DNA of 18,896 nucleotides from an uncultured Bacillota bacterium (lineage in GTDB: Bacteria > Bacillota > Clostridia > Peptostreptococcales > Anaerovoracaceae), in the NCBI GenBank assembly GCA_946638265.1, contig CAMPBN010000009.1, forward strand, positions 1 to 18,896, given 5' to 3'. The notes under the pieces are model-generated. The model did no database searches. It was not told the origin of the DNA and saw only the letters and a list, made by a program, of their open reading frames with translations. Below, one piece after another: positions 5,965 to 13,693 of the stretch. Numbering within the stretch: position 1 is the stretch's first letter; every line of letters starts with the position of its first letter. The translations under genes were made by a program, and so were the position numbers.

Positions 5965-7206
5965 ATGAAAAAGATATCATTATTACTCGTATTAGTAATG
6001 GTTTTCTCCCTTTTCGCAGTAGGATGCGGCGGCGGAGACAACGGCGGTCAGGAATCTGACATCGCAGGCATCTCCGTAGAAGGCACAACCATCAAGATCG
6101 GTGTGTTTGAACCTACCACAGGAGAAAACGGCGGCGGCGGAATGCAGGAAGTGCTTGGCGCACGTTATGCAAACCAGCTCCACCCAACAGTAGACATCAA
6201 CGGCACAACTTATGACATCGTGCTCGAAGAAGTAGACAACCAGTCCGATAAGGCAGCAGCTGTTACAGCAGCTCAGCAGCTTATCTCCAAGGGCGTTGTT
6301 GCAGTAATCGGCTCCTATGGTTCCGGCGTATCCATCGCAGCAGGTTCCACTTTCGAAGAAGCCGGCGTTCCTGCAGTAGGATGCTCCTGCACCAACCCGC
6401 AGGTTACTCTGGGCAACGACTTCTATTTCAGAGCTTGCTTCCTGGACCCATTCCAGGGTACAGTAATGGCCAACTATGCACACACTGAAGGTTACCAGAC
6501 TGCAGCAGTTATCTCCCAGAACGGAGACGACTACTCCACAGGTCTTGCAACATACTTCAAGAATGCATTCACAGACCTTGGCGGCGAAGTAGTGGCAGAC
6601 GTTACATATCAGACCAACGAGTCCGACTTCAACGCACTGCTGACTTCCATCAAGGCTGCTAAGCCTGATTGCATCTTCTGCCCGTCTTCCATCAACACAG
6701 CTACACTGATTCTGCCACAGATGGCTCAGAACGGTATCACAGCTCAGATTCTGGCAGGCGACACTTGGGAAAATGCAGCAATCATCTCCAAGGACGCTGT
6801 AGGCGTTGCACTCTCCACTTTCTTCGATGAAACAGACGAAAGCAACCCTGTAGCAGCAGAATTCGTAAACGGATTCAAAGAATATCTGAACAGCAATCCG
6901 CAGAACATTACATGGAACGCAGGCACTGATACGGTAGCAGCAGTTTCCGCTCTCGGATATGATGCTTACATGGCTGTTTACAATGCTCTCGCAGCACTGG
7001 ACGGCACAGACATCGAAACTGTAAACTCCGTTGCCATCAGAGATACTCTTAAGGACGTATCCTTCGACGGTGTTACAGGAACAATCGCATTCGACGAAAA
7101 CGGCGATGCAATCAAGACTACAGCTTATATCAAGACAGTAACCGAGGAATCCCTCGCTTCCAAGTCATTCAAGTTCGTAAGAACTCAGGAAGTAGAAGAC
7201 CTCTAA
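5965..7206 (+). CDS. livJ: branched-chain/hydrophobic amino acid ABC transporter, substrate-binding lipoprotein
   Basis: A 413-residue periplasmic-binding-protein type I (LivJ/Leu-Ile-Val-binding) lipoprotein. The signal peptide ends in a lipobox LFAVGC with lipidated C21, followed by a Gly/Asp-rich flexible tether. The mature protein begins with IKIGVFEPTTG, the first strand of the family, and contains EVDNQSDKAAAV and VIGSYGSGVSIAAG, which contribute to the substrate cleft. It captures hydrophobic amino acids outside the membrane and delivers them to LivHM. It opens the operon, with a promoter at 5894-5922 and a consensus ribosome binding site. Codon use is visibly restricted (Ala mostly GCA, Ile mostly ATC, Phe TTC, Asn AAC), unlike its neighbours, which fits very high expression. 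Exact substrate (Leu/Ile/Val, other neutral amino acids or short amides) is not decided by sequence. Confidence 0.92.
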   Translation: MKKISLLLVLVMVFSLFAVGCGGGDNGGQESDIAGISVEGTTIKIGVFEPTTGENGGGGMQEVLGARYANQLHPTVDINGTTYDIVLEEVDNQSDKAAAVTAAQQLISKGVVAVIGSYGSGVSIAAGSTFEEAGVPAVGCSCTNPQVTLGNDFYFRACFLDPFQGTVMANYAHTEGYQTAAVISQNGDDYSTGLATYFKNAFTDLGGEVVADVTYQTNESDFNALLTSIKAAKPDCIFCPSSINTATLILPQMAQNGITAQILAGDTWENAAIISKDAVGVALSTFFDETDESNPVAAEFVNGFKEYLNSNPQNITWNAGTDTVAAVSALGYDAYMAVYNALAALDGTDIETVNSVAIRDTLKDVSFDGVTGTIAFDENGDAIKTTAYIKTVTEESLASKSFKFVRTQEVEDL

Positions 7207-7246
7207 TTTCGTTGCGGCGCATAGCCGGATATGGTTTTAGGAATAT

Positions 7247-7295
7247 TGCGGTGTGGGATGCTACGTGAGATAAAAGTGTCCCGCTCCGCATTTTG
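7247..7295 (+). terminator. partial terminator/attenuator between the binding protein and permease genes
   Basis: TGCGGTGTGGGA (7247-7258) pairs with TCCCGCTCCGCA (7279-7290) over 12 positions with one T-T mismatch and one G-T wobble, around a 20-nt loop, followed by TTTTG. The short U tract suggests partial termination or 3'-end protection, giving more binding-protein mRNA than permease mRNA. The LivH ribosome binding site AGGAGG (7304-7309) lies just downstream. Confidence 0.5.
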
Positions 7296-7318
7296 TATGT
7301 TATAGGAGGCCCTCTTAC

Positions 7319-8200
7319 ATGACAAATTTTTTACAATATTGTCTTGCAGGACTGTCAATCGGCAGCATTTATGCGCTGATTGCCATAGGATATACAATGG
7401 TATACGGCATTCTCCGATTGATCAACTTCGCTCACGGCGACATTTTTATGATGGCGGCATACTTTATGATCTTCGCCATGGTTGATTATGCCATTCCATG
7501 GTATGTCTCAATCGTTCTGGTTATTTTAGTTACAATAGTTTTGGGCGTAATTATCGAAAAACTGGCTTACAAGCCTCTGCGTACGGCACCGAGAATGTCC
7601 ATCATGATTTCTGCCATCGGCGTATCATACCTTTTGCAGAATCTGGCCACTTACCTCTTCTCGGCTCTGCCAAAGCAGTATCCGTCCATTCCTATGCTTA
7701 ATAAAACGTTACATTTTGGCGAAGTATCCACTTCCCTGGTAACGGTGCTTACCCCTATTGTTTGTATAATCTGCGTTGTAGCACTCCTTGCACTGGTGAA
7801 GTATACCAAGGTGGGCATGGCTATGCGTGCGGTTTCAAAGGATTTTGACACTGCACAGCTGATGGGAATTCAGATCAATAATATCATTTCCCTGACTTTT
7901 GTGATCGGCTGCGGCCTGGCTGCAGTGGGCTCCATGCTCTATTTTACCCCGAGACCTTCGGTATTCCCGCTGGCAGGTTCCCTTCCGGGCTTGAAGTGTT
8001 TCATCGCTGCAGTATTCGGCGGAATAGGTTCTATCCCGGGTGCAGTAGTTGGAGGCCTGGTGGTAGGCGTTTGCGAAACATTCATGAAAGCTGTCGGACT
8101 TTCGGAATTCTCGGATGTGTTTACATTCGTTTTACTTGTTATAGTTTTGATGTTCAAGCCTACGGGCCTGTTCGGTGAAAAGATTTCTGAGAAGGTGTGA
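7319..8200 (+). CDS. livH: branched-chain amino acid ABC transporter permease LivH
   Basis: A 293-residue membrane permease with about eight hydrophobic segments; together with LivM it forms the translocation pore. Family signatures are the N-terminal GLSIGSIYALIAIGYTMVYG near residue 13, the following INFAHGD (about 38), and the cytoplasmic coupling stretch AAVFGGIGSIPGAVVGG near residues 228-244. Length agrees with LivH (about 290-310). The ATG sits 9 bp after AGGAGG. The stop TGA (8198-8200) is directly followed by the livM start at 8203, so translation is probably coupled. Confidence 0.94.
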   Translation: MTNFLQYCLAGLSIGSIYALIAIGYTMVYGILRLINFAHGDIFMMAAYFMIFAMVDYAIPWYVSIVLVILVTIVLGVIIEKLAYKPLRTAPRMSIMISAIGVSYLLQNLATYLFSALPKQYPSIPMLNKTLHFGEVSTSLVTVLTPIVCIICVVALLALVKYTKVGMAMRAVSKDFDTAQLMGIQINNIISLTFVIGCGLAAVGSMLYFTPRPSVFPLAGSLPGLKCFIAAVFGGIGSIPGAVVGGLVVGVCETFMKAVGLSEFSDVFTFVLLVIVLMFKPTGLFGEKISEKV

Positions 8201-8202
8201 TT

Positions 8203-9330
8203 ATGGAAAAGAAAACAAAAAGAATCTGTTCCGTTTGCGCCGCTGCAGCACTGCTGGTACTGCTGATCCTCAGCTATACGGCCACCGGAACCACATCAAT
8301 GCTCCGCTCCGTTTTGCAGCTGGGCGCCATCTACGCTCTGGCTGCATGCTCCATGAACCTGCTCAACGGTTTCACGGGACTTTTCTCTCTGGGCCAGGCC
8401 GGATTTATGGCTGTGGGAGCATATACCTTTGCGGTACTGACCATCCCGGTCAACAAAAAGGCTAATGTCTACTACCTCTACGGTGTGGCAGACGGCCTGA
8501 AAAATCTGGCTCTGCCTTCATGGCTGGGTCTCATCATTGCCGGCCTGATGGCGGCAGCGTTTGCAGCGCTTATCGGTGCTGCCGTGCTCCGTCTCAAATC
8601 CGACTATTTTGCAATCGCTACGCTCGGCTTTGCTGAAATCGTGCGTATTTGCGTAGCCAGCTCACCGCTTGCGCGTGTGACAAACGGCTCGCTGGGACTT
8701 AAGAATATTCCGGGATTCACGGATCTGGGATTTATTCCGGCATATTTCGTGCCGTTCATCGTAGTAACGGTCTGCCTGGTGGTAATGTTCCTGCTCATCG
8801 ACTGTTCCTTCGGACGCGCATTCAAGGCTATCCGCGAGGACGAGATTGCAGCGGAAGCCATGGGTATTAATCTGGCCAAGCACAAGACTTTGTCCTTTGT
8901 GATCAGCTCATTCTTTGCAGGCATCGCAGGAGCGCTTTTGGCTATGTATCTGGGAGCCGTGCAGTCTACTACATTCCCGCTGATGCTTACCTATAACATC
9001 CTCCTGATTGTGGTAATCGGCGGAATGGGTTCCATGACAGGTTCCATCATTGCTGCATTTCTGGTTATCGCCGCCAAGGAGTGGTGGCTCAGAGTGCTGG
9101 ACGTTGAGACTTACATAGGTTCATTCCACGTGCCTTTCCTGCGCACCGGTTTCCGTATGGTAGTATTCTCCATCGTCCTGATGGTTGTGGTACTTTTCTG
9201 GCGCCAGGGCATTATGGGACAGAAAGAATTCAGCTGGGACGGTATCTATAACAGAATAAAAAGTTTGAAAACCCGCAAAAAGGGTGCTAATATAGAAAAG
9301 GCAAATGCAGGAGGTGGCGTCAATGAGTAA
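8203..9330 (+). CDS. livM: branched-chain amino acid ABC transporter permease LivM
   Basis: A 375-residue membrane permease, partner of LivH. It has an N-terminal hydrophobic segment, MNLLNGFTGLFSLGQAGFMA near residue 50 (the typical LivM loop and helix), the cytoplasmic AIREDEIAAEAMGIN near residue 209, and VVIGGMGSMTGS near 268 that contacts the ATPase. A strongly basic C-terminal tail ends the protein. I chose ATG 8203 because AGAAGG (8190-8195) stands seven bases before it; an in-frame GTG at 8197 would be only one base from this site. The last codons overlap the livG start by 8 bp, with the livG ribosome binding site inside livM. Confidence 0.93.
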   Translation: MEKKTKRICSVCAAAALLVLLILSYTATGTTSMLRSVLQLGAIYALAACSMNLLNGFTGLFSLGQAGFMAVGAYTFAVLTIPVNKKANVYYLYGVADGLKNLALPSWLGLIIAGLMAAAFAALIGAAVLRLKSDYFAIATLGFAEIVRICVASSPLARVTNGSLGLKNIPGFTDLGFIPAYFVPFIVVTVCLVVMFLLIDCSFGRAFKAIREDEIAAEAMGINLAKHKTLSFVISSFFAGIAGALLAMYLGAVQSTTFPLMLTYNILLIVVIGGMGSMTGSIIAAFLVIAAKEWWLRVLDVETYIGSFHVPFLRTGFRMVVFSIVLMVVVLFWRQGIMGQKEFSWDGIYNRIKSLKTRKKGANIEKANAGGGVNE

Positions 9331-10162
9331 TCAAAACGTACTCCGCGTATGCGATGCAACTATGCAGTTCGGCGGCGTTGTGGCTGTTGACAATCTCAAT
9401 CTTGAAGTAAACAAGGGCGAAATCATTGGGCTTATAGGACCGAACGGTGCCGGCAAGACCACTGCCTTCAACGTTATCACGGGCGTTTACACACCGACCA
9501 ACGGTGCTGTGGAGTTCAACGGAGAGCGCGTAGTTGAAAATCATCCGCAAGGTAAGATGAAAGAAATGTACAGGGGCCAGAACGACGGCAAATACAAAGA
9601 CGTCAAAGTGCTGACACCTGACAAGATCACCAAGCTGGGCGTTGCTCGTACATTCCAGAATATCAGACTTTTCAAGTCGCTTTCCGTATTCGACAATGTA
9701 CTTATCGCAAAGCACACCAACATGAAAGCCGGCATTTTTGCCGATACTTTCCGCCTCAACAGGGCAGAAGAAAACCGCATGAAGGAAGAAACCATGGAGC
9801 TTCTCCGCATCCTGGATCTGGCAGAGCATAAAGACGATGTGGCCACTTCTCTTCCTTATGGAAAGCAGAGACATCTGGAAATTGCGAGAGCTTTGGCTAC
9901 CAATCCGAAGCTGCTCCTGCTGGATGAGCCTGCTGCCGGCATGAATCCTCAGGAATCCGACGATCTTATGAAGTTTGTCGCCCGTATCAGGGACGACTTC
10001 GATCTTTCCATCCTGATGATCGAGCACCACATGCAGGTGGTAATGGGTGTTTGCGAAAGAATTTACGTGCTGGACTACGGTGCACTCATCGCAGAGGGCA
10101 CTCCGTTCGAGATTCAGAGCAATCCTAAGGTAATCGAAGCTTATCTGGGGGTGGATGACTAA
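9323..10162 (+). CDS. livG: branched-chain amino acid ABC transporter ATP-binding protein LivG
   Basis: A 279-residue cytosolic ATPase of the Liv importer. Walker A GPNGAGKT is at 39-46, the GVARTFQNIRLF motif typical of LivG near 106, a signature LPYGKQRHLEIARAL near 177 (Tyr in place of the second Ser/Gly is usual for LivG), Walker B LLLLDEP near 197 and the switch histidine in IEHHM near 234. It pairs with LivF to power LivHM. An earlier in-frame ATG at 9305 includes the ribosome binding site GGAGGTG (9310-9316) itself, so ATG 9323 is preferred. Compared with Escherichia coli LivG (about 255 residues) there is an extra charged segment of roughly 24 residues at about 72-96, before the LTPDKI helix. 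The stop overlaps the livF start as TAATG. Confidence 0.94.
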   Translation: MSNQNVLRVCDATMQFGGVVAVDNLNLEVNKGEIIGLIGPNGAGKTTAFNVITGVYTPTNGAVEFNGERVVENHPQGKMKEMYRGQNDGKYKDVKVLTPDKITKLGVARTFQNIRLFKSLSVFDNVLIAKHTNMKAGIFADTFRLNRAEENRMKEETMELLRILDLAEHKDDVATSLPYGKQRHLEIARALATNPKLLLLDEPAAGMNPQESDDLMKFVARIRDDFDLSILMIEHHMQVVMGVCERIYVLDYGALIAEGTPFEIQSNPKVIEAYLGVDD

Positions 10163-10866
10163 TGCTGAAAATAGAAAATTTACACGTTTATTATGGCGGA
10201 ATTCACGCCCTGAGAGGTATCACCATGGACGTGGCCGACGGTGCCATCATCTCCCTGATAGGAGCTAACGGCGCCGGCAAGAGCACCACGCTCAAGGCCA
10301 TTATGAGCCAGGTGGCCAAGACCGAAGGCTCCATCATCTTCAACGATGTGGACATCACCAAGATGGCCACAAGAGATGTGGTAAAGGAAGGCATTGTGCT
10401 TTGTCCGGAAGGACGCAGAGTTTTCCCGGATCTGACGGTTGCGGAAAATCTGGTAATGGGTTCGTACCTCAGAAAGGACAAGGAAGGCATCAAGAGAGAC
10501 ACCGAATGGGTGTATGAGCTCTTTCCTCGAATGAAAGAAAGAGAATGGCAGCTGGCCGGTACTCTTTCCGGAGGAGAGCAGCAGATGCTGGCTGTAGGCC
10601 GTGCGCTTATGGCCAAGCCAAAGCTCCTGATGCTGGATGAACCTTCCCTGGGCCTGGCTCCGCTGGTAATCAAAGATATCTTTTCCATCATCAAGCAGAT
10701 TAGAGAATCCGGTGTGAACGTGTTGCTGATCGAGCAGAACGCAAAAGCAGCCCTGGAGATTTCCGATTTCGCTTACGTAATGGAGACCGGCGTTGTGACC
10801 ATGTCGGGCACAGGCCGCGAGCTCCTCAATGATGAGAGAGTGAAAAAGGCTTATTTGGGAGAATAA
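10162..10866 (+). CDS. livF: branched-chain amino acid ABC transporter ATP-binding protein LivF
   Basis: A 234-residue ATPase, the second nucleotide-binding subunit of the Liv importer. Walker A GANGAGKST is at 34-42, CPEGRRVFPDLTVAENL (the LivF hallmark) near 88, the signature LSGGEQQ at 135-141, Walker B LLMLDEPSLGLAP at about 155-167, and LIEQN at 189-193, where LivF proteins carry Gln at the switch-histidine position. Length matches the family (about 233-240). It starts in a TAATG overlap with livG, which implies translational coupling. The second binding protein starts only 5 bp after its stop. Confidence 0.95.
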   Translation: MLKIENLHVYYGGIHALRGITMDVADGAIISLIGANGAGKSTTLKAIMSQVAKTEGSIIFNDVDITKMATRDVVKEGIVLCPEGRRVFPDLTVAENLVMGSYLRKDKEGIKRDTEWVYELFPRMKEREWQLAGTLSGGEQQMLAVGRALMAKPKLLMLDEPSLGLAPLVIKDIFSIIKQIRESGVNVLLIEQNAKAALEISDFAYVMETGVVTMSGTGRELLNDERVKKAYLGE

Positions 10867-10871
10867 AAATT

Positions 10872-12077
10872 ATGAGACGAAGGTATTTAAAAGGTTTAGC
10901 AATCACACTTGTTGTAGCGCTCGCTACGATATCATTTACTGCTTGCGCTACTTTGGATGCCTTCGTCGATTCTTTTTCCGGCGAAGAACCGGAACCGGAG
11001 GGTACCGTACGTATCGGCGTGTTTGAGCCGATGTCGGGACCTGACAAAGAAAAAGGCGAGCTGGAGATTATGGGCATCCAGCTGGCAAACGAACTCTTTC
11101 CGACTGCCATGAAAAAACAGGTGGAGCTGATCTATGCCGACAATCAGTCTGACATCACTATTGCAGAAGTGGCCATCAACGATCTGATTGCCAAGAGGCC
11201 TGCGGTGGTTTTGGGAAGCTACGGCGACATCAATTCCCTGGTGGCTGTGGAGCCACTGGAAAAGGCGAAGATTCCGGCTATTGCCATCACCAACACCAAC
11301 CCTCTGGTGACCAGCAACAACCCGTACTATTTCAGAGTATGCTACGTGGAGACTTACCAGGGCATAGCACTTGCGAAGTTTGCCGTAGAGTCGCTGGGCG
11401 TGTCCACAGCGGCCATTTTGCGCGAGGAAGGCAGCGACACGGCCATTGCGCTGAGCCAGACCTTTGAAGACAAGATGGTGCAGATGACAGGCGACACCAA
11501 TGCCATCAGCACACTTCTCGAATACGGCGGCAAGGAAAAGGATTTCACTTCCTACCTGAAGAAGATCAGGTCGGCAGGTGAGAAGGTGGTCTTCCTGCCT
11601 GCAAGCGTGGAGGATGCACAGATGATCCTTACTCAGGCCAAGGATTTGGGCATGACGGATGTAAAATTCCTGGGTACCGATGTATGGAGCAACGAAGATT
11701 TCCTGCTGAAGCTGGGCGATGCGGCGGAACTTGCGGCCATTTCAGTGGTTTATGCGGCAGACACCAGCATCAATGACATGTCCAAGACTTTCCTCAAGGC
11801 ATATCATGCAAAGTACGGAGAAGACTCCGAACCGGACCCGGCTGTTGCGCTTGGGTTTGATGCATACATCATAGCCATCGACTCGCTCAACCGTATAGGA
11901 ACGGCGCTGGACGGCGCATTGCTGGCAAAAAGTATCGCGCTGGAAACGGTATTCCCGGGAGCATCCGGAAACATCACCTTTGATATCAACGGCGACCCTA
12001 TGAAATCTGTAGTTATCGAAGGCGTTTCCAAAGGAGAATTTGTAAAGTTGTACACAATGGAGCCGATTTTTGAGTAA
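10872..12077 (+). CDS. second Liv-type substrate-binding lipoprotein, paralogue of the first
   Basis: A 401-residue type I periplasmic-binding lipoprotein. The signal peptide ends in a lipobox-like FTAC with C25 (Phe at -3 is less usual), and an acidic Glu/Pro tether (EEPEPEG) follows. The mature fold starts at VRIGVFEPMSG. It lines up along most of its length with the first binding protein: shared points include ADNQSD, VLGSYGD, TNTNPLV and YYFRVCYVETYQG. It lies 5 bp after livF, so it is the last gene of the operon. It probably feeds the same LivHM channel with a different specificity or affinity, or acts as a sensor. Its codon use lacks the strong restriction of the first copy, so lower expression is likely. 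No terminator is seen right after it, and the promoter of the next unit is embedded in its last codons. Confidence 0.88.
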   Translation: MRRRYLKGLAITLVVALATISFTACATLDAFVDSFSGEEPEPEGTVRIGVFEPMSGPDKEKGELEIMGIQLANELFPTAMKKQVELIYADNQSDITIAEVAINDLIAKRPAVVLGSYGDINSLVAVEPLEKAKIPAIAITNTNPLVTSNNPYYFRVCYVETYQGIALAKFAVESLGVSTAAILREEGSDTAIALSQTFEDKMVQMTGDTNAISTLLEYGGKEKDFTSYLKKIRSAGEKVVFLPASVEDAQMILTQAKDLGMTDVKFLGTDVWSNEDFLLKLGDAAELAAISVVYAADTSINDMSKTFLKAYHAKYGEDSEPDPAVALGFDAYIIAIDSLNRIGTALDGALLAKSIALETVFPGASGNITFDINGDPMKSVVIEGVSKGEFVKLYTMEPIFE

Positions 12078-12099
12078 TATTTCAAAAAGCGGGTATAAT
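12070..12099 (+). promoter_or_regulatory. predicted promoter of the NifU/CapA/PepV unit
   Basis: TTGAGT at 12070-12075, an 18-bp spacer and a perfect TATAAT at 12094-12099. The -35 overlaps the final codons and stop (12075-12077) of the second binding protein. The transcript would begin near 12106, 36 nt before the NifU-domain start. Confidence 0.6.
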
Positions 12100-12141
12100 C
12101 CAATGGAAAATATATTGAACTACAGAAGGAGAATGTATAAA

Positions 12142-12369
12142 ATGAAAGAGAAGATTGAGGAAGCATTGGCAACCATCAGACCGTTTCTGCAGAGAGACGG
12201 AGGAGACATTGAGTTTGTCGACTATACAGACGAAAAAGTAGTAAAGGTAAGACTGCAGGGACATTGCGCAGGCTGCCCGGGTGCTCGCATGACGCTCAAA
12301 GGCGTAGTGGAGAAGATCCTGAAGGAACAGTATCCTGACGATGTCGCTTACGTAGAACCTGTAGACTAG
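12142..12369 (+). CDS. NifU C-terminal-domain (Nfu-type) Fe-S scaffold protein
   Basis: A 75-residue cytosolic protein that is essentially one Nfu domain: an N-terminal helix with IRPFLQRDGGDIEFV (about residues 12-26) and the cluster-binding CAGC (C42, C45) in GHCAGCPGA. Such proteins bind a [4Fe-4S] cluster between two subunits and hand it to apo-enzymes. The size matches stand-alone Firmicute members (about 70-80). The frame is open from 12070, but AGAAGGAGA at 12124-12132 is best placed for ATG 12142; an in-frame ATG at 12133 touches the ribosome binding site. It has a promoter at 12070-12099 and is followed after 7 bp by the CapA-family gene. Confidence 0.92.
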   Translation: MKEKIEEALATIRPFLQRDGGDIEFVDYTDEKVVKVRLQGHCAGCPGARMTLKGVVEKILKEQYPDDVAYVEPVD

Positions 12370-12376
12370 GGAGAAA

Positions 12377-13693
12377 ATGAGAACAGCTAAAAGAAAAAAC
12401 AAAAGCAGAATTATAGCAATTGTTTTGATTGCAGCATGTGTATTAGTGGGAGCAAAATTGGTGCTCCCACTATTTTCGCGTGGTGATGATGGCGGCGGGA
12501 TATTTACGCCGGAGCCTGAACCGGAACCGGCAGAACCGGTGGAGATTTCCATTCTCTGCGCAGGCGATGTGATGGCGCACTCCACTCAGCTGAAGGCGCA
12601 GCTCCAAGCGGACGGCACCTATGATTTTTCGGACAACTACATTTACATCAAGCCTTATGTGGAGGCGGCGGATGTGGCTATCTGCAATCTGGAGACCACT
12701 TTTGCGGGAGAGCCTTATACGGGATATCCGGCATTCTCCACGCCGGACACGCTGGCAGATGCGTTGAAAGATACAGGTTTTGATATCGTCAGCACTGCCA
12801 ACAACCATATGATGGACAGGCGGCTTTCGGGAGTGCTGAGGACAAGGCAGGTGCTGAAAGACAAGGGATTTGCCACTACAGGCAGCGTGGAGACCCAGGA
12901 TGAACCGCGTTATGCCATCTATGAGACTGCCAAAGGCATAAAAGTGGGGGTGGTAGGTTATACCTACCAGAATACGACAAACGATGCGAGAGTGTCCATC
13001 AACGGCTCCGTGCTGGATTCAGAGTCTGCATGGCATATCAATTCGTTTAACTACGCATTTATCGACAGCGAATTGCAGAAGATCAGCGGCGTGGTGGAAG
13101 AGGCCAGGGCTGCAGGCGCAGACATTGTGGCTGTTTTCTACCACTGGGGCGAGGAATATCAGCTGTCGGCCAATAAATGGCAGCAATATATGGCTGAGCA
13201 GACAGCGCAGAATATGAATGTGGACATCATCTTCGGATCACACCCGCATGTTTTGCAGAATACGACCATGCTCACGCGCGATCATTGGGTGGCGTTGGAC
13301 GAGGATGGCAATGTCGTGCCTGATTGCGATCCGGACAATACTCCGGAGGGTGTGCACTGGGAAAATCAGCAGAGAGAAATTCCTGTGTTTTACAGCCTGG
13401 GCAATCTGGTGAGCAACCAGAGAGCGGAGACGCTTAACAACAAATACACCGAGGAAGGCGTGCTGGCGCAGGTGAAGATATTGATCCGGCCGGATACGGG
13501 GGAGATACTTTCCGTTACGCGCAGTGCCGTTCCGACATGGGTGGACAGATATTCGAGCGGTGGGAAAAACCATTATTGCATCATCCCGCTGGATGAAAAT
13601 GTTGAAAACAACGAGACGTTAAAGGCTTCGGGCCACATGTCAAGGGCCCTGGACGCAAAGGAGACTTCACGTGGAATACTTGGATTTAATTGA
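12377..13693 (+). CDS. CapA-family (poly-gamma-glutamate synthesis/metallophosphatase-like) protein, membrane-anchored
   Basis: A 438-residue protein with a basic start, one membrane span (about 11-32), a Pro/Glu repeat linker (44-54) and a CapA domain facing outward. The metallophosphatase-like motifs are present: GDVM (63-66), CNLE (103-106), STANNHMMD (139-147), HWG (256-258), GSHPH (287-291) and YSLGN (339-343). CapA/PgsA proteins take part in poly-gamma-glutamate capsule export or release, but no pgsB or pgsC is in the window, so that role cannot be assumed. Members outside capsule loci are largely uncharacterised and may act in the envelope. The start has a GGGAGA ribosome binding site right after the NifU-domain stop. 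An 11-bp hairpin followed by TTTT lies inside its membrane-span codons. Its last 23 bp overlap the M20 dipeptidase gene. Confidence 0.88.
   Translation: MRTAKRKNKSRIIAIVLIAACVLVGAKLVLPLFSRGDDGGGIFTPEPEPEPAEPVEISILCAGDVMAHSTQLKAQLQADGTYDFSDNYIYIKPYVEAADVAICNLETTFAGEPYTGYPAFSTPDTLADALKDTGFDIVSTANNHMMDRRLSGVLRTRQVLKDKGFATTGSVETQDEPRYAIYETAKGIKVGVVGYTYQNTTNDARVSINGSVLDSESAWHINSFNYAFIDSELQKISGVVEEARAAGADIVAVFYHWGEEYQLSANKWQQYMAEQTAQNMNVDIIFGSHPHVLQNTTMLTRDHWVALDEDGNVVPDCDPDNTPEGVHWENQQREIPVFYSLGNLVSNQRAETLNNKYTEEGVLAQVKILIRPDTGEILSVTRSAVPTWVDRYSSGGKNHYCIIPLDENVENNETLKASGHMSRALDAKETSRGILGFN
12444..12476 (+). terminator. terminator-like hairpin inside the CapA-family gene
   Basis: TAGTGGGAGCA (12444-12454) pairs perfectly with TGCTCCCACTA (12462-12472) around a 7-nt loop and is followed by TTTT. 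It falls on codons 23-32 of the CapA-family protein, about 75 nt downstream of the NifU-domain stop. It could end or pause the short NifU-domain transcript when capA is poorly translated. The hairpin is seen; its activity is inferred. Confidence 0.4.

Noticed and set aside
8197..8202. GTG start of livM at 8197.
   Set aside because: Only one base after AGAAGG, too close to be used; ATG 8203 is seven bases away.
9305..9322. Earlier ATG for livG at 9305.
   Set aside because: The GGAGGTG ribosome binding site would lie inside the coding sequence; ATG 9323 is at the right distance and gives the family N-terminus.
9320..10030. 236-codon minus-strand frame over livG.
   Set aside because: Mirror of the livG codon pattern; the plus-strand frame carries all ABC ATPase motifs.
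12070..12141. Longer NifU-domain protein starting at 12070 or 12133.
   Set aside because: The predicted promoter lies within the longer version, and the ribosome binding site is correctly spaced only for ATG 12142.
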